A stretch of DNA of 47,647 bases, taken from NCBI GenBank assembly GCA_029936425.1, contig JAPYSU010000021.1, forward strand, positions 1-47,647, read 5' to 3'. The notes below the pieces were generated by a model. It was given only the letters and a program-made list of their open reading frames with translations. It was not told where the DNA came from and ran no database searches. Positions 40,577 through 47,647 of the stretch are shown piece after piece (position 1 is the stretch's first letter; each line of letters begins with the position of its first letter). This stretch comes from Litorimonas sp. (lineage in GTDB: Bacteria; Pseudomonadota; Alphaproteobacteria; Caulobacterales; Maricaulaceae). The translations under genes and the position numbers were made by a program.

Positions 40577-40591
40577 CTATCATCTTGATAG
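40577..40591. promoter_or_regulatory. oxyR: LysR-type palindrome near the oxyR start
   Basis: CTATCATCTTGATAG is an inverted repeat (CTATCA-TCT-TGATAG) containing a T-N11-A LysR-type core. It lies 27 nt before the oxyR ATG and just after the likely transcript start, a position suited to autorepression by OxyR. It may also act on the divergent candidate sRNA. Confidence 0.5.
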
Positions 40592-40618
40592 CTTTTCTCT
40601 ATGTTGTAGGGTCGACAC

Positions 40619-41515
40619 ATGAACCTTCGAGATTTAGATTACATTTGCGCGGTCGCCGATATTGGGCATTTCGGTCAGGCGGCTGAAGCCTGCTATGTCA
40701 GCCAGCCTACGCTCTCGGGACAAATCAAGAAACTGGAAGCTGAACTGGGCGTCACGCTTTTCGAACGCAGTCATAAGGGCATTCGCGTTACGGATATCGG
40801 CAAGGAAATAATTGCTGTCGCGCGGGAGGCCCGGGAAGCGGCGCAACGGATTAAAGACGTGGCCGCCATGGCGCAAGACCCTCTCGCCGGGACCTTGTCT
40901 CTCGGTCTTATTCCAACCATCGCGCCCTATCTTATTCCGCGGTTTGTGGCGAAGCTCCAGACGACGCTTCCAAATATGACCATTCACTACCGCGAAGACA
41001 TTACCGACCGTTTGAACGAAGCCTTGATGATGGGCGAGCTTGATGTTGCGGTTTTAGCCACACCGCCCCTAGAGGATAGCCTGAAAGCTATCGAGCTTTA
41101 TGTAGAGCCTTTCTGGCTTTTATTTCCAAAAAATCACGAACTCGCTGAACTCGATAAAGCCTCTATGGCGGATGTGAAGGATGAGGATGTCTTGCTTCTC
41201 ACCGAGGGACATTGTTTTCGCGATCAGGCCTTGTCTATTTGCCGCCCGGCGCAAAAACGCCGCCAGCAAAGTTTGCGCGCGACCAGTTTGGAAACGCTCA
41301 TCAACCTTGTCGCCTCGGGCCAGGGCGTGACGCTCGTCCCGGCTTTGGCGATGCGCGGCGGATGGATTTCCGATCTGGATCTCAGTTCTCACAAGCTCAC
41401 GGATAAAGGGGCTTCGCGCCAGATATATCTGACCTATCGAAAGCGTTTTCCGCGCCAGAAAGCCATTCAGGCATTGGCTGGGATTATTCGGGATGGATTA
41501 CCGGACAGCTTGTAA
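40619..41515 (+). CDS. oxyR: Hydrogen peroxide-sensing LysR regulator OxyR
   Basis: A 298-residue LysR regulator. The HTH runs over about 1-60 (FGQAAEACYVSQPTLSGQIK, then KLEAELGVTLFERSHKGIRV). The sensing region has TEGHCFRDQALSIC, putting the redox Cys pair at 199 and 208, exactly as in E. coli OxyR. On peroxide these form a disulphide that switches on antioxidant genes. It is convergent with katG, its usual target, and shares a terminator hairpin there. Divergent upstream is the candidate sRNA. Identity is secure. Confidence 0.95.
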   Translation: MNLRDLDYICAVADIGHFGQAAEACYVSQPTLSGQIKKLEAELGVTLFERSHKGIRVTDIGKEIIAVAREAREAAQRIKDVAAMAQDPLAGTLSLGLIPTIAPYLIPRFVAKLQTTLPNMTIHYREDITDRLNEALMMGELDVAVLATPPLEDSLKAIELYVEPFWLLFPKNHELAELDKASMADVKDEDVLLLTEGHCFRDQALSICRPAQKRRQQSLRATSLETLINLVASGQGVTLVPALAMRGGWISDLDLSSHKLTDKGASRQIYLTYRKRFPRQKAIQALAGIIRDGLPDSL

Positions 41516-41525
41516 TGTTAAAAAA

Positions 41526-41554
41526 AAGCCGCCCGTCAAAAAGACGAGCGGCTT
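41526..41554. terminator. Terminator hairpin between oxyR and katG
   Basis: AAGCCGC-C-CGTC and GACG-A-GCGGCTT form a stem of 11 pairs with one mismatch around an AAAAA loop. On the minus strand it is followed by a long T-run, giving an excellent intrinsic terminator for katG; on the plus strand (oxyR) the T-run is weak. Confidence 0.88.
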
Positions 41555-41580
41555 ACATTCATTAAATTCAAGACTAAGTT

Positions 41581-43797
41581 TTATTTCAGATCGAAACGAT
41601 CCAAATTCATGACTTTGTCCCAGGCGGCGACAAAATCTTTGACGAACTTTTCTTTTGAATCGCTACAGGCATAGACTTCTGCCGTCGCGCGAAGAACGGA
41701 ATTGGACCCAAAGACGAGATCGTTCCTGGTACCAGTCCATTTCACTTTTCCGGAAGCGCGATCTTTGCCTTCAAATTCGCTCTCATCATCCTTGGTTGAG
41801 GACCAGACTGTGTCCATGCTCAGCAAATTGACGAAGAAGTCATTTGTCAGATGCCCGACATTTTCTGTGAACACGCCGTGATCGCCTTTTGTGTTCGCAC
41901 CTAACACTCGAAGCCCGCCCACAAGAACCGTCATTTCAGGCGCCGTCAATGTCAGGAGCTGCGCGCGGTCTATCAGAAGATCTTCCGCCTTGCGGTAATG
42001 CTCCCCGCGTATGAAGTTACGGAAGCCATCAGCCGTTGGCTCGAGAACCGCAAAGCTGTCCGCATCCGTCATTTCATCTGTGGCATCTGTCCGCCCCGGT
42101 GTGAACGGTACGGAGACGTCATGGCCAGCGTCTTTGGCCGCTTTTTCCACGGCCGCGCAGCCGCCCAACACAATCAGATCCGCCATGGACACATCCCCGG
42201 CGAAATCATTTTGAATGCCTTCGAGGGTTTTGAGAACTTTGGCGAGTTGTTTCGGATTATTCGCTTCCCAGTCTTTCTGCGGCGCAAGTCGAATACGCGC
42301 GCCATTCGCTCCGCCGCGCATATCGGATCCACGATAGGTCGAGGCAGACGCCCAAGCGGTCGAAACAAGTTCCGAGACGCTCAAACCAGATGACAGGAGA
42401 GTCTCTTTCAAAGACGAAATGTCTGAGTCAGAGAGCGGCTTGCCTGTCGCTTCGGGGACCGGGTCCATCCAAACCAGTGTTTCTTCCGGCACATCTTTAC
42501 CGAGAAAACGGACTTTCGGGCCCATGTCGCGGTGCAGGAGTTTAAACCAGGCACGGGAGAAAGCATCGGCGAGTTGATCCGGGTTTTTATGGAACCGCTC
42601 ACAAATCTTGCGGTATTCCGGATCCATTTTCATGGCCATATCCGCCGTTGACATCATCAGCGGCTGAGTTTTGGAGGAATCAGAGGCGTCGGGCGCTTCT
42701 GGCGCGCCTTGATCTTTTTTCGGCGTCCATTGATGCGCGCCTGCCGGCGATTTCGTCAGTTCCCACTCATATCCGAGAAGAACATCCAGATAGCCATTAT
42801 CCCATTTAATCGGATTGGGCGTCCAGGCCCCTTCGAGACCGGAAGTCGTCATGCTCGCGGCCTTGTCGCCTTTTTCTTGCGCCCAGCCAAAGCCCTGCTC
42901 GGCCATGGACGCGCCTTCAGGCTCCGGCCCGACATATTTGTCCGGATCATGGGCGCCATGAGTCTTCCCGAATGTGTGCCCGCCAATTGTGAGGGCAGCC
43001 GTTTCTTCGTCATTCATCGCCATACGGGCAAAGGTCTCGCGAATGTCGCGCGCTGATCCCAGCGGATCGGGATTTCCTTCGGGGCCTTCCGGGTTTACGT
43101 AAATCAGACCCATGACCACGGCGGCCAACGGTTCCATCAATTGGCGGTCGCCTCGATAGCGTTCATTGGCAAGCCATTCTGTTTCGGGGCCCCACCAGAC
43201 ATCCTGCTCTGGCTCCCAGACATCTTCACGGCCGAATGCGAAACCGAATGTCTTGAGGCCCATATCGTCGAGCGCCACATTGCCGGCATAAACAAAGAGG
43301 TCAGCCCAGGAAACCGCGCGGCCATATTTTTGTTTAATTGGCCATAGCAGGCGTCGGGCCTTGTCCAGATTGCCGTTATCCGGCCAGCTGTTGAGCGGTG
43401 CAAATCGCTGCATTCCGGCTGAGGCGCCGCCCCGGCCGTCAAAAATACGGTAAGTCCCGGCGGCGTGCCAGGACATCCGAATAAAGAACGGGCCGTAATG
43501 GCCATAATCGGCCGGCCACCAGTCCTTGGAGTCCGTCAGAACCTTTTTCATATCCGCATAGAGTTCATCCTGATCAATCGCGGCAAAGGCGGACGGATAA
43601 TCGAAATCATCATCCATCGGATTCCCTGCTTTGGGATTCTGATGCAATATGCCGACATTCAGGGTTTTGGGCCACCAATGGCGATTTGCCGAAACATTAC
43701 CGGCATTTCTTTTATTCGTGCCGTGCATAACAGGACAGCGGCCTTCCTGCTCGCTCTCATTAATGTCCCAAACTGAAGTTCCGACTTGATGTTCCAT
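41581..43797 (-). CDS. katG: Bifunctional catalase-peroxidase
   Basis: A 738-residue heme enzyme degrading H2O2. The distal site RMSWH gives Arg107, Trp110 and His111. The proximal His is in LTIGGHTFGKTHG, and MGLIYVNPEGPEG has the Tyr of the Met-Tyr-Trp adduct with Trp110. The C-terminal non-catalytic duplicate (from about 430) is complete. It is convergent with oxyR, its expected activator, and divergent from lepA. The start ATG has GGAG at 10 nt upstream. Confidence 0.97.
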   Translation of the reverse strand: MEHQVGTSVWDINESEQEGRCPVMHGTNKRNAGNVSANRHWWPKTLNVGILHQNPKAGNPMDDDFDYPSAFAAIDQDELYADMKKVLTDSKDWWPADYGHYGPFFIRMSWHAAGTYRIFDGRGGASAGMQRFAPLNSWPDNGNLDKARRLLWPIKQKYGRAVSWADLFVYAGNVALDDMGLKTFGFAFGREDVWEPEQDVWWGPETEWLANERYRGDRQLMEPLAAVVMGLIYVNPEGPEGNPDPLGSARDIRETFARMAMNDEETAALTIGGHTFGKTHGAHDPDKYVGPEPEGASMAEQGFGWAQEKGDKAASMTTSGLEGAWTPNPIKWDNGYLDVLLGYEWELTKSPAGAHQWTPKKDQGAPEAPDASDSSKTQPLMMSTADMAMKMDPEYRKICERFHKNPDQLADAFSRAWFKLLHRDMGPKVRFLGKDVPEETLVWMDPVPEATGKPLSDSDISSLKETLLSSGLSVSELVSTAWASASTYRGSDMRGGANGARIRLAPQKDWEANNPKQLAKVLKTLEGIQNDFAGDVSMADLIVLGGCAAVEKAAKDAGHDVSVPFTPGRTDATDEMTDADSFAVLEPTADGFRNFIRGEHYRKAEDLLIDRAQLLTLTAPEMTVLVGGLRVLGANTKGDHGVFTENVGHLTNDFFVNLLSMDTVWSSTKDDESEFEGKDRASGKVKWTGTRNDLVFGSNSVLRATAEVYACSDSKEKFVKDFVAAWDKVMNLDRFDLK

Positions 43798-43989
43798 AAG
43801 GTGTGTCTCCGATTATAAGTTTTTTATTTATAGCTGAAATTTTTAACGGATATATGTCCATAGAGCTAATCGATTTTTCCAATAAGAATTATTGGCCCTG
43901 CCTATTACGAAGCCGTAGCCCTCGTGAAGGGCTTTATGGCACAGCAGAGCAGGCTTGCTTCTCTTTCGCCTTACGCTAAATAACCCGCA

Positions 43990-45795
43990 ATGACCGATCA
44001 AAGTAAAATCCGTAACTTTTCCATTGTGGCCCATATTGACCACGGAAAATCCACCTTGGCCGACCGCCTGATTGCCGTAACGGGCGGGCTGACGGACCGG
44101 GAAATGCGCGAGCAAGTCCTCGACAATATGGACATTGAAAAAGAACGCGGCATCACCATCAAGGCCCAGACCGTCCGTCTGGAATATAAAGCCAAGGACG
44201 GCGAGACCTATATCCTCAATCTGATGGACACGCCGGGCCATGTTGACTTTGCCTATGAAGTCTCCCGCTCGCTTTCCGCTTGCGAAGGCTCCATCCTGGT
44301 TGTGGACGCCTCACAAGGCGTCGAAGCGCAGACACTCGCCAATGTCTATCAGGCGATTGACCATGACCACGAAATCGTCCCTGTACTGAACAAGATCGAC
44401 CTGCCTGCCGCTGATGCCGAAAGGGTCAAAGCCCAAATCGAAGACGTCATCGGGCTGGATACCTCAGACGCGGTGGAATGTTCGGCGAAATCCGGAATCG
44501 GCATTGAAGACGTCTTGGAAGCGATCGTGCGGCGCCTCCCCCCACCCGCGGAATCAGACCCGAACGCCCCGCTCAAAGGCATGCTCGTCGATGCGTGGTA
44601 TGACACCTATATGGGCGTGGTTGTTCTGTTCCGCGTTATGGAAGGCACGATTAAAAAAGGCATGCGCATCCGCACAATGAATACGGGCGCCAGCTATACC
44701 GTCGATAAAGTCGGTGTCTTCAAGCCCAAACCAACCGATGTCGCCTCTGTCGGGCCAGGCGAAGTCGGGTTCTTTACCGCTTCAATCAAGGAAGTTGCCG
44801 ATGCGGCGGTGGGCGATACCGTCACCGAAGACAAACGCCCGACCGAAAAAGCCCTGCCCGGATTTAAACCAGCCCAGCCCGTTGTGTTTTGCGGTATTTT
44901 TCCGGTCGATGCGGCGGATTTTGATGACTTGCGCGACGCCATGGGCCGCCTGCGCCTTAATGATGCGAGCTTCTCCTATGAAATGGAAACATCTGCCGCG
45001 CTTGGTTTTGGCTTTCGCTGCGGCTTTCTGGGCCTGTTGCATCTGGAAATTATTCAGGAACGTCTGGAACGTGAATTTGATCTCGACCTCATCACCACCG
45101 CCCCGTCCGTTGTTTACACGCTGAATATGCGCGACGGCGAAGATATCCAGCTTCATAACCCGGCCGACATGCCGGACGTCATGCATATTGAGAGCATTCA
45201 GGAGCCCTGGATCAAAGCGACCATTATGACGCCGGATGATTATCTCGGCGGTATTTTAAAGCTTTGCCAGGACAGACGCGGCATTCAGACGGCGCTGACC
45301 TATGTCGGACAGCGCGCCATGGTAGAATATGAGCTCCCGCTCAATGAAGTCGTGTTTGATTTTTATGACCGGCTCAAATCCGTCTCCAAAGGCTATGCCA
45401 GTTTTGACTATCAAGGCATTGGTCTGCGTGAAGGCGATCTCGTCAAAATGTCTATTCTGGTCAATGACGATCCGGTTGATGCGCTCTCTATGCTCGTCCA
45501 CAGAAACAACGCCGAAGGGCGGGGACGACAAATGGTGGAGCGCCTCAAAGACCTCATCCCGCGTCATATGTTCAAGATCCCGGTTCAAGCTGCCATTGGC
45601 GGACGCATCATCGCCCGCGAAACAATTGCGGCGATGCGTAAAGACGTCACCGCGAAATGTTATGGCGGCGACGCCAGCCGGAAACGCAAACTGCTGGATA
45701 AGCAGAAAAAGGGGAAAAAGCGGATGCGCCAATTCGGGAAAGTCGAAATCCCGCAAGAGGCCTTTATCGCGGCGCTTAAGATGGACGATTCCTGA
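43990..45795 (+). CDS. lepA: Elongation factor 4 (LepA), ribosome back-translocase
   Basis: A 601-residue translational GTPase. G1 is AHIDHGKST, G2 includes RGITIKAQTV, G3 is DTPGHVDF and G4 is NKIDLP. The LepA-specific C-terminal domain ends with KCYGGDASRKRKLLDKQKKG and KKRMRQFGKVEIPQEAF, typical of LepA. It acts on ribosomes under stress. The gene is complete; no clear ribosome-binding site precedes the ATG. A long hairpin overlaps its stop codon. Confidence 0.97.
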   Translation: MTDQSKIRNFSIVAHIDHGKSTLADRLIAVTGGLTDREMREQVLDNMDIEKERGITIKAQTVRLEYKAKDGETYILNLMDTPGHVDFAYEVSRSLSACEGSILVVDASQGVEAQTLANVYQAIDHDHEIVPVLNKIDLPAADAERVKAQIEDVIGLDTSDAVECSAKSGIGIEDVLEAIVRRLPPPAESDPNAPLKGMLVDAWYDTYMGVVVLFRVMEGTIKKGMRIRTMNTGASYTVDKVGVFKPKPTDVASVGPGEVGFFTASIKEVADAAVGDTVTEDKRPTEKALPGFKPAQPVVFCGIFPVDAADFDDLRDAMGRLRLNDASFSYEMETSAALGFGFRCGFLGLLHLEIIQERLEREFDLDLITTAPSVVYTLNMRDGEDIQLHNPADMPDVMHIESIQEPWIKATIMTPDDYLGGILKLCQDRRGIQTALTYVGQRAMVEYELPLNEVVFDFYDRLKSVSKGYASFDYQGIGLREGDLVKMSILVNDDPVDALSMLVHRNNAEGRGRQMVERLKDLIPRHMFKIPVQAAIGGRIIARETIAAMRKDVTAKCYGGDASRKRKLLDKQKKGKKRMRQFGKVEIPQEAFIAALKMDDS

Positions 45796-45824
45796 AATTG
45801 ATTTGGGAAATCAATTTTAGGAAT
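45788..45824. repeat. Long inverted repeat overlapping the lepA stop
   Basis: ATTCCTGAAATTGATTT and AAATCAATTTTAGGAAT pair over 17 positions with one G-T pair, around a GGG loop. The TGA stop of lepA is inside the first arm. There is no T-run after it. Two further small hairpins follow (see the next feature), giving a structured 3' region without a protein gene until 46004. Confidence 0.75.
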
Positions 45825-45867
45825 CGCGAAGCGTGAGCGACAGCGAACACGATATCTCATTGGCGTG

Positions 45868-45913
45868 ACCTGCTAAAACCTTATTTTAGGAAGGTCTGCT
45901 CCGCGAAGCGGAG
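45868..45913. repeat. Two adjacent hairpins between lepA and the DUF2158 gene
   Basis: CTAAAA/TTTTAG (with flanking ACCT/AGGT) around a CCTTA loop at 45868-45895, and CTCCGC/GCGGAG around GAA at 45899-45913. No coding or T-run signal is linked. They continue the structured region after lepA; function unknown. Confidence 0.45.
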
Positions 45914-46003
45914 AACACGCTGATGCCTGCAGCCCCGTATTAGTTAGAGTCACTTAGAAACTAATTTAATGCCTTCATTTGAATGCGAAAAAGAAAGCCC
46001 ATA

Positions 46004-46198
46004 ATGGAAATTTTCGAAATAGGCCAAATCGTCCGCCTTAAATCCGGCGGCCCGAAAATGACGATCAAAGGCGCAGACGAAGGCGCTTGGGCCTGCCAAT
46101 GGTTTGATAGAAACGGCAAACTCCACAACGATACCTTCCCCGAAGATATGCTGGATATTTTCGTTAAGAAGCGTCACGCGTCAGGGTTTGGGGGATGA
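46004..46198 (+). CDS. YodC/DUF2158 family small protein
   Basis: A 64-residue protein with the DUF2158 pattern: IGQIVRLKSGGPKMTIKGAD, WACQWFDRNGKLHNDTFPED. It forms a small beta-barrel-like fold in relatives, with no known function. The start at 46004 (MEIFEIGQ) suits the family better than an ATG seven codons earlier. It is isolated between the lepA structured region and an AT-rich gene. Confidence 0.82.
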   Translation: MEIFEIGQIVRLKSGGPKMTIKGADEGAWACQWFDRNGKLHNDTFPEDMLDIFVKKRHASGFGG

Positions 46199-46265
46199 CC
46201 TTTCAATCTCACTACCAATCTTCTATTTTTTAAATTGAGGATAGGAATTTTGAAAGCGTGAAAAT

Positions 46266-46979
46266 ATGCCTCGTAGATTAGAGCCAGATGAGGTTAATGG
46301 GGTTACAGTGGTTGGCAGTGACCCTCTGGGATTTCCAGGTGAAACACCCAAATTAATGTATCTCTGTATAATCAACTGGGTTCAACTAGAGGTTAAGCTT
46401 GGTCATTTAATAGTAGATTTCCTAGGCAGCAAAACACCTGAATCACTCGACTTCATCAACGGAAAACTTCACTCAAGCCCTCTACGAAAAAAACTTGAAC
46501 AGATTGCAAAAGATAAAATTTTAGACCCAGAAGTAAACCATTTATTCAGTAATGTCATGGAAGCAATCGAAGCACAGGGGCATATAAGGAATAAGATACT
46601 TCACTGGAACAAAGCAACATCTTCCAAATTTCCTAACGCGGTGCTTTTTGAAGAACCGAAATATATTTGGTACAGTAGCATTATTGAAGCAAAACATCGC
46701 GAGAACATCACTAACATTGACTATTCTAATGATGAGATTGATGCATTATGGGAACGGTCGTCTGAGACTAGAATGCATGGGACTTGGGTGTTCTTTGAAG
46801 AAGATTTCAAATCCCTCTTAGACAACATTAGTATCTTTGAAGAGGCATTTTTTGAATTAATGTGGTGGCATCGAGGTGGTCTTCTTCACTATGTAAAAAT
46901 GGATTGGTTGCGAAATAATTTCAGTAACATTGATCATTTTAAAATTAATTTTGACAGCGAACCAATTAGAGAAATTTAA
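46266..46979 (+). CDS. Uncharacterised protein with HEPN-like RNxxxH motif, AT-rich
   Basis: A 237-residue, largely helical, soluble protein that I do not recognise by name. Residues 106-115 read GHIRNKILHW-like, giving Arg108-x4-His113 on a helix, the catalytic pattern of many HEPN RNases, which often appear as RNxxxH. A preceding helix (LDPEVNHLFSNVMEAIEAQG) and an N-terminal helix (YLCIINWVQLEVKLGHLIVD) would complete a four-helix bundle. It is AT-rich and isolated, suggesting transfer. No partner antitoxin is visible next to it. Activity is inferred from the motif only. Confidence 0.7.
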   Translation: MPRRLEPDEVNGVTVVGSDPLGFPGETPKLMYLCIINWVQLEVKLGHLIVDFLGSKTPESLDFINGKLHSSPLRKKLEQIAKDKILDPEVNHLFSNVMEAIEAQGHIRNKILHWNKATSSKFPNAVLFEEPKYIWYSSIIEAKHRENITNIDYSNDEIDALWERSSETRMHGTWVFFEEDFKSLLDNISIFEEAFFELMWWHRGGLLHYVKMDWLRNNFSNIDHFKINFDSEPIREI

Positions 46980-47014
46980 GCAAGAAATACTTCTACTTTC
47001 ACCGCGTTTGCTCT

Positions 47015-47048
47015 CCGTCATTGCAAGACCCCGTTCTTGTAATGACGG
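47015..47048. repeat. Palindromic intergenic element
   Basis: CCGTCATTGCAAGA and TCTTGTAATGACGG form a 14-bp stem with one G-T pair around a 6-nt loop (CCCCGT). Its core resembles the CGTCATTGC palindromic elements scattered in many proteobacterial genomes. It follows the AT-rich gene by 35 nt and could end its transcript, but there is no T-run. Confidence 0.65.
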
Positions 47049-47224
47049 ATGGGGTGGACAGAAAGCTCGTAAAGCGTAAACTCGGCTTTATTCTCTGCGC
47101 AATCCCCTTGCCAAATTCCGAATTGAGCAGATGATATGCGTTCCGCTCAAACTTCCTGTTTCGGGAGTTGAACTCTAGAGCCTGTCATTTTGCGGGTCGC
47201 GAGCGGGTATCGGAAAGTCAGATC

Positions 47225-47359
47225 ATGTCCAAGGGAAACAATCAGCGTAGCAATCGGGAAGCTAAGAAACCGAAAAAAGATAGAACCAAAGACAAAGCGG
47301 CGGCCGCCGCCGAGGCGAGAAAATCATCAATTTCAATTGGTGGGCGGAAAATGAGCTAA
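47225..47359 (+). CDS. Small basic protein, 44 residues
   Basis: MSKGNNQRSNREAKKPKKDR followed by an Ala-rich stretch and ISIGGRKMS. It is highly basic, with no hydrophobic core, and resembles short conserved hypothetical proteins of alphaproteobacteria that begin MSKGNN/SNREAKKPKK. The ATG at 47225 (GGAAAG upstream) matches the usual N-terminus; a longer frame from 47168 does not. Function unknown; a nucleic-acid-binding role is plausible from composition. A 13-bp hairpin follows 16 nt downstream. Confidence 0.75.
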   Translation: MSKGNNQRSNREAKKPKKDRTKDKAAAAAEARKSSISIGGRKMS

Positions 47360-47374
47360 CCAAATTCGGCTAAC

Positions 47375-47402
47375 CTTCTTCCTCTGCTTGCAGAGGAAGA
47401 AG
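47375..47402. terminator. 13-bp hairpin after the small basic gene
   Basis: CTTCTTCCTCTGC and GCAGAGGAAGAAG are perfect complements around a TT spacer, 16 nt after the stop. No T-run follows, so it may be a Rho-linked end or RNA-stabilising hairpin. Confidence 0.55.
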
Positions 47403-47532
47403 TCTCCATGTTGACGAAATATCCGCACTTATCCTTTTAGAAACCCCAACTTTTTCAACCCCATATCAGAAAAGCCGAGAGATACGTCCCCACCCCCTGA
47501 AACCGAACTATATTTAAGATGTTGTTTTTGAC

Positions 47533-47635
47533 GGGGCCCTTCAAGTTTGTGGGCCCCGGCTCTGACAATTTTGGTTCGGGCCGGAAATCGACTTTATCGA
47601 TTTCTGTCTCGGCCAAACTAAAATTGTTCTTTTGC
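47533..47635. ncRNA. Structured segment at the window end, RNA candidate
   Basis: GGGGCCC/GGGCCCC (7 bp, 11-nt loop) at 47533-47557 is followed by a long imperfect hairpin at 47565-47627 with outer arm ACAATTTT/AAAATTGT, inner arm AAATCGA/TCGATTT and a CTTTA loop. On the plus strand TTCTTTT follows, as in an intrinsic terminator. This could be a short structured RNA of about 100 nt or the leader of a gene beyond the window. No protein gene is evident here. Confidence 0.4.
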
Positions 47636-47647
47636 TCATGGACAGGA

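Noticed and set aside
43812..43817. TATAAT on the minus strand before katG as its -10 element
   Set aside because: It lies so close to the start codon that the transcript would begin after the GGAG site, so it cannot be the main promoter.
47533..47635. SRP RNA (4.5S) identity for the structured end segment
   Set aside because: The conserved SRP tetraloop and internal-loop sequence are not present.
47638..47647. ATG at the window edge as a new gene start
   Set aside because: Only ten bases remain, no ribosome-binding site is clear, and nothing can be read from it.

Overview
The window is a chromosomal stretch of an alphaproteobacterium. Supporting features are a two-polypeptide PntA transhydrogenase with a neighbouring aa3-oxidase subunit IV-like gene, a COQ9-family protein, a GapR-type nucleoid protein, RegB/RegA with an SCO protein, a HisKA_2-type histidine kinase, OxyR beside KatG, YdcH-like and DUF1134-like small proteins, and a tRNA gene without encoded CCA. 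A TacA-like sigma-54 regulator preceded by a near-CtrA box, and the moderate base composition, point to a Caulobacterales/Maricaulales (Hyphomonadaceae-like) marine lineage. That placement is inference. I see no transposase, integrase, phage block or CRISPR array.

Layout: 1-1238 is the end of aroA plus cmk. 1308-1862 is a PepSY-type membrane protein behind a 17-bp palindrome resembling an Irr box. 2002-8997 is a tight seven-gene run: coiled-coil protein, unknown, AAA+ ATPase, two unknowns, a two-TM protein and a DUF1523 protein. It is the best candidate in the window for an undescribed system. 9005-11086 holds an SDR, two divergent YdcH-like genes (one only 57 codons) and a diguanylate cyclase. 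11260-13533 is purE-purK facing a COQ9-family gene. 13601-17601 has a NatAB-like ABC exporter, a DUF3008 protein, an alpha/beta hydrolase and a coiled-coil/zinc-ribbon protein. 17638-21046 is the pnt locus with three tandem hairpins at its end. 21327-25617 has the TacA-like regulator and three paralogous secreted EF-hand proteins. 25717-27630 holds GapR, a twin-TM protein and a corrinoid adenosyltransferase. 27664-30434 is SCO divergent from RegB-RegA. 30510-31785 is a histidine kinase and tRNA-Met. 31855-36401 is the branched-chain 2-oxoacid dehydrogenase operon (E1alpha, E1beta, E2) divergent from an Lrp-type regulator. 36557-40259 has an aspartokinase-like/homoserine dehydrogenase fusion, a compact CDF transporter, a methyltransferase and an EipA-like lipoprotein. 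40445-43797 has a candidate sRNA with an anti-Shine-Dalgarno loop, then oxyR facing katG. 43990-45795 is lepA. 45796 to the end is sparse: hairpins, a DUF2158 protein, an AT-rich gene with a HEPN-like motif, a 44-residue basic protein, and a structured 100-nt segment at the edge.

The recognisable theme is redox and respiratory control: RegBA/SCO, transhydrogenase, OxyR/KatG and the 2-oxoacid dehydrogenase. The less understood parts are the AAA+ operon, the EF-hand cluster and the structured intergenic RNAs. Functions of recognised families are known from relatives; cooperation within the unknown operon is inferred from gene spacing only.
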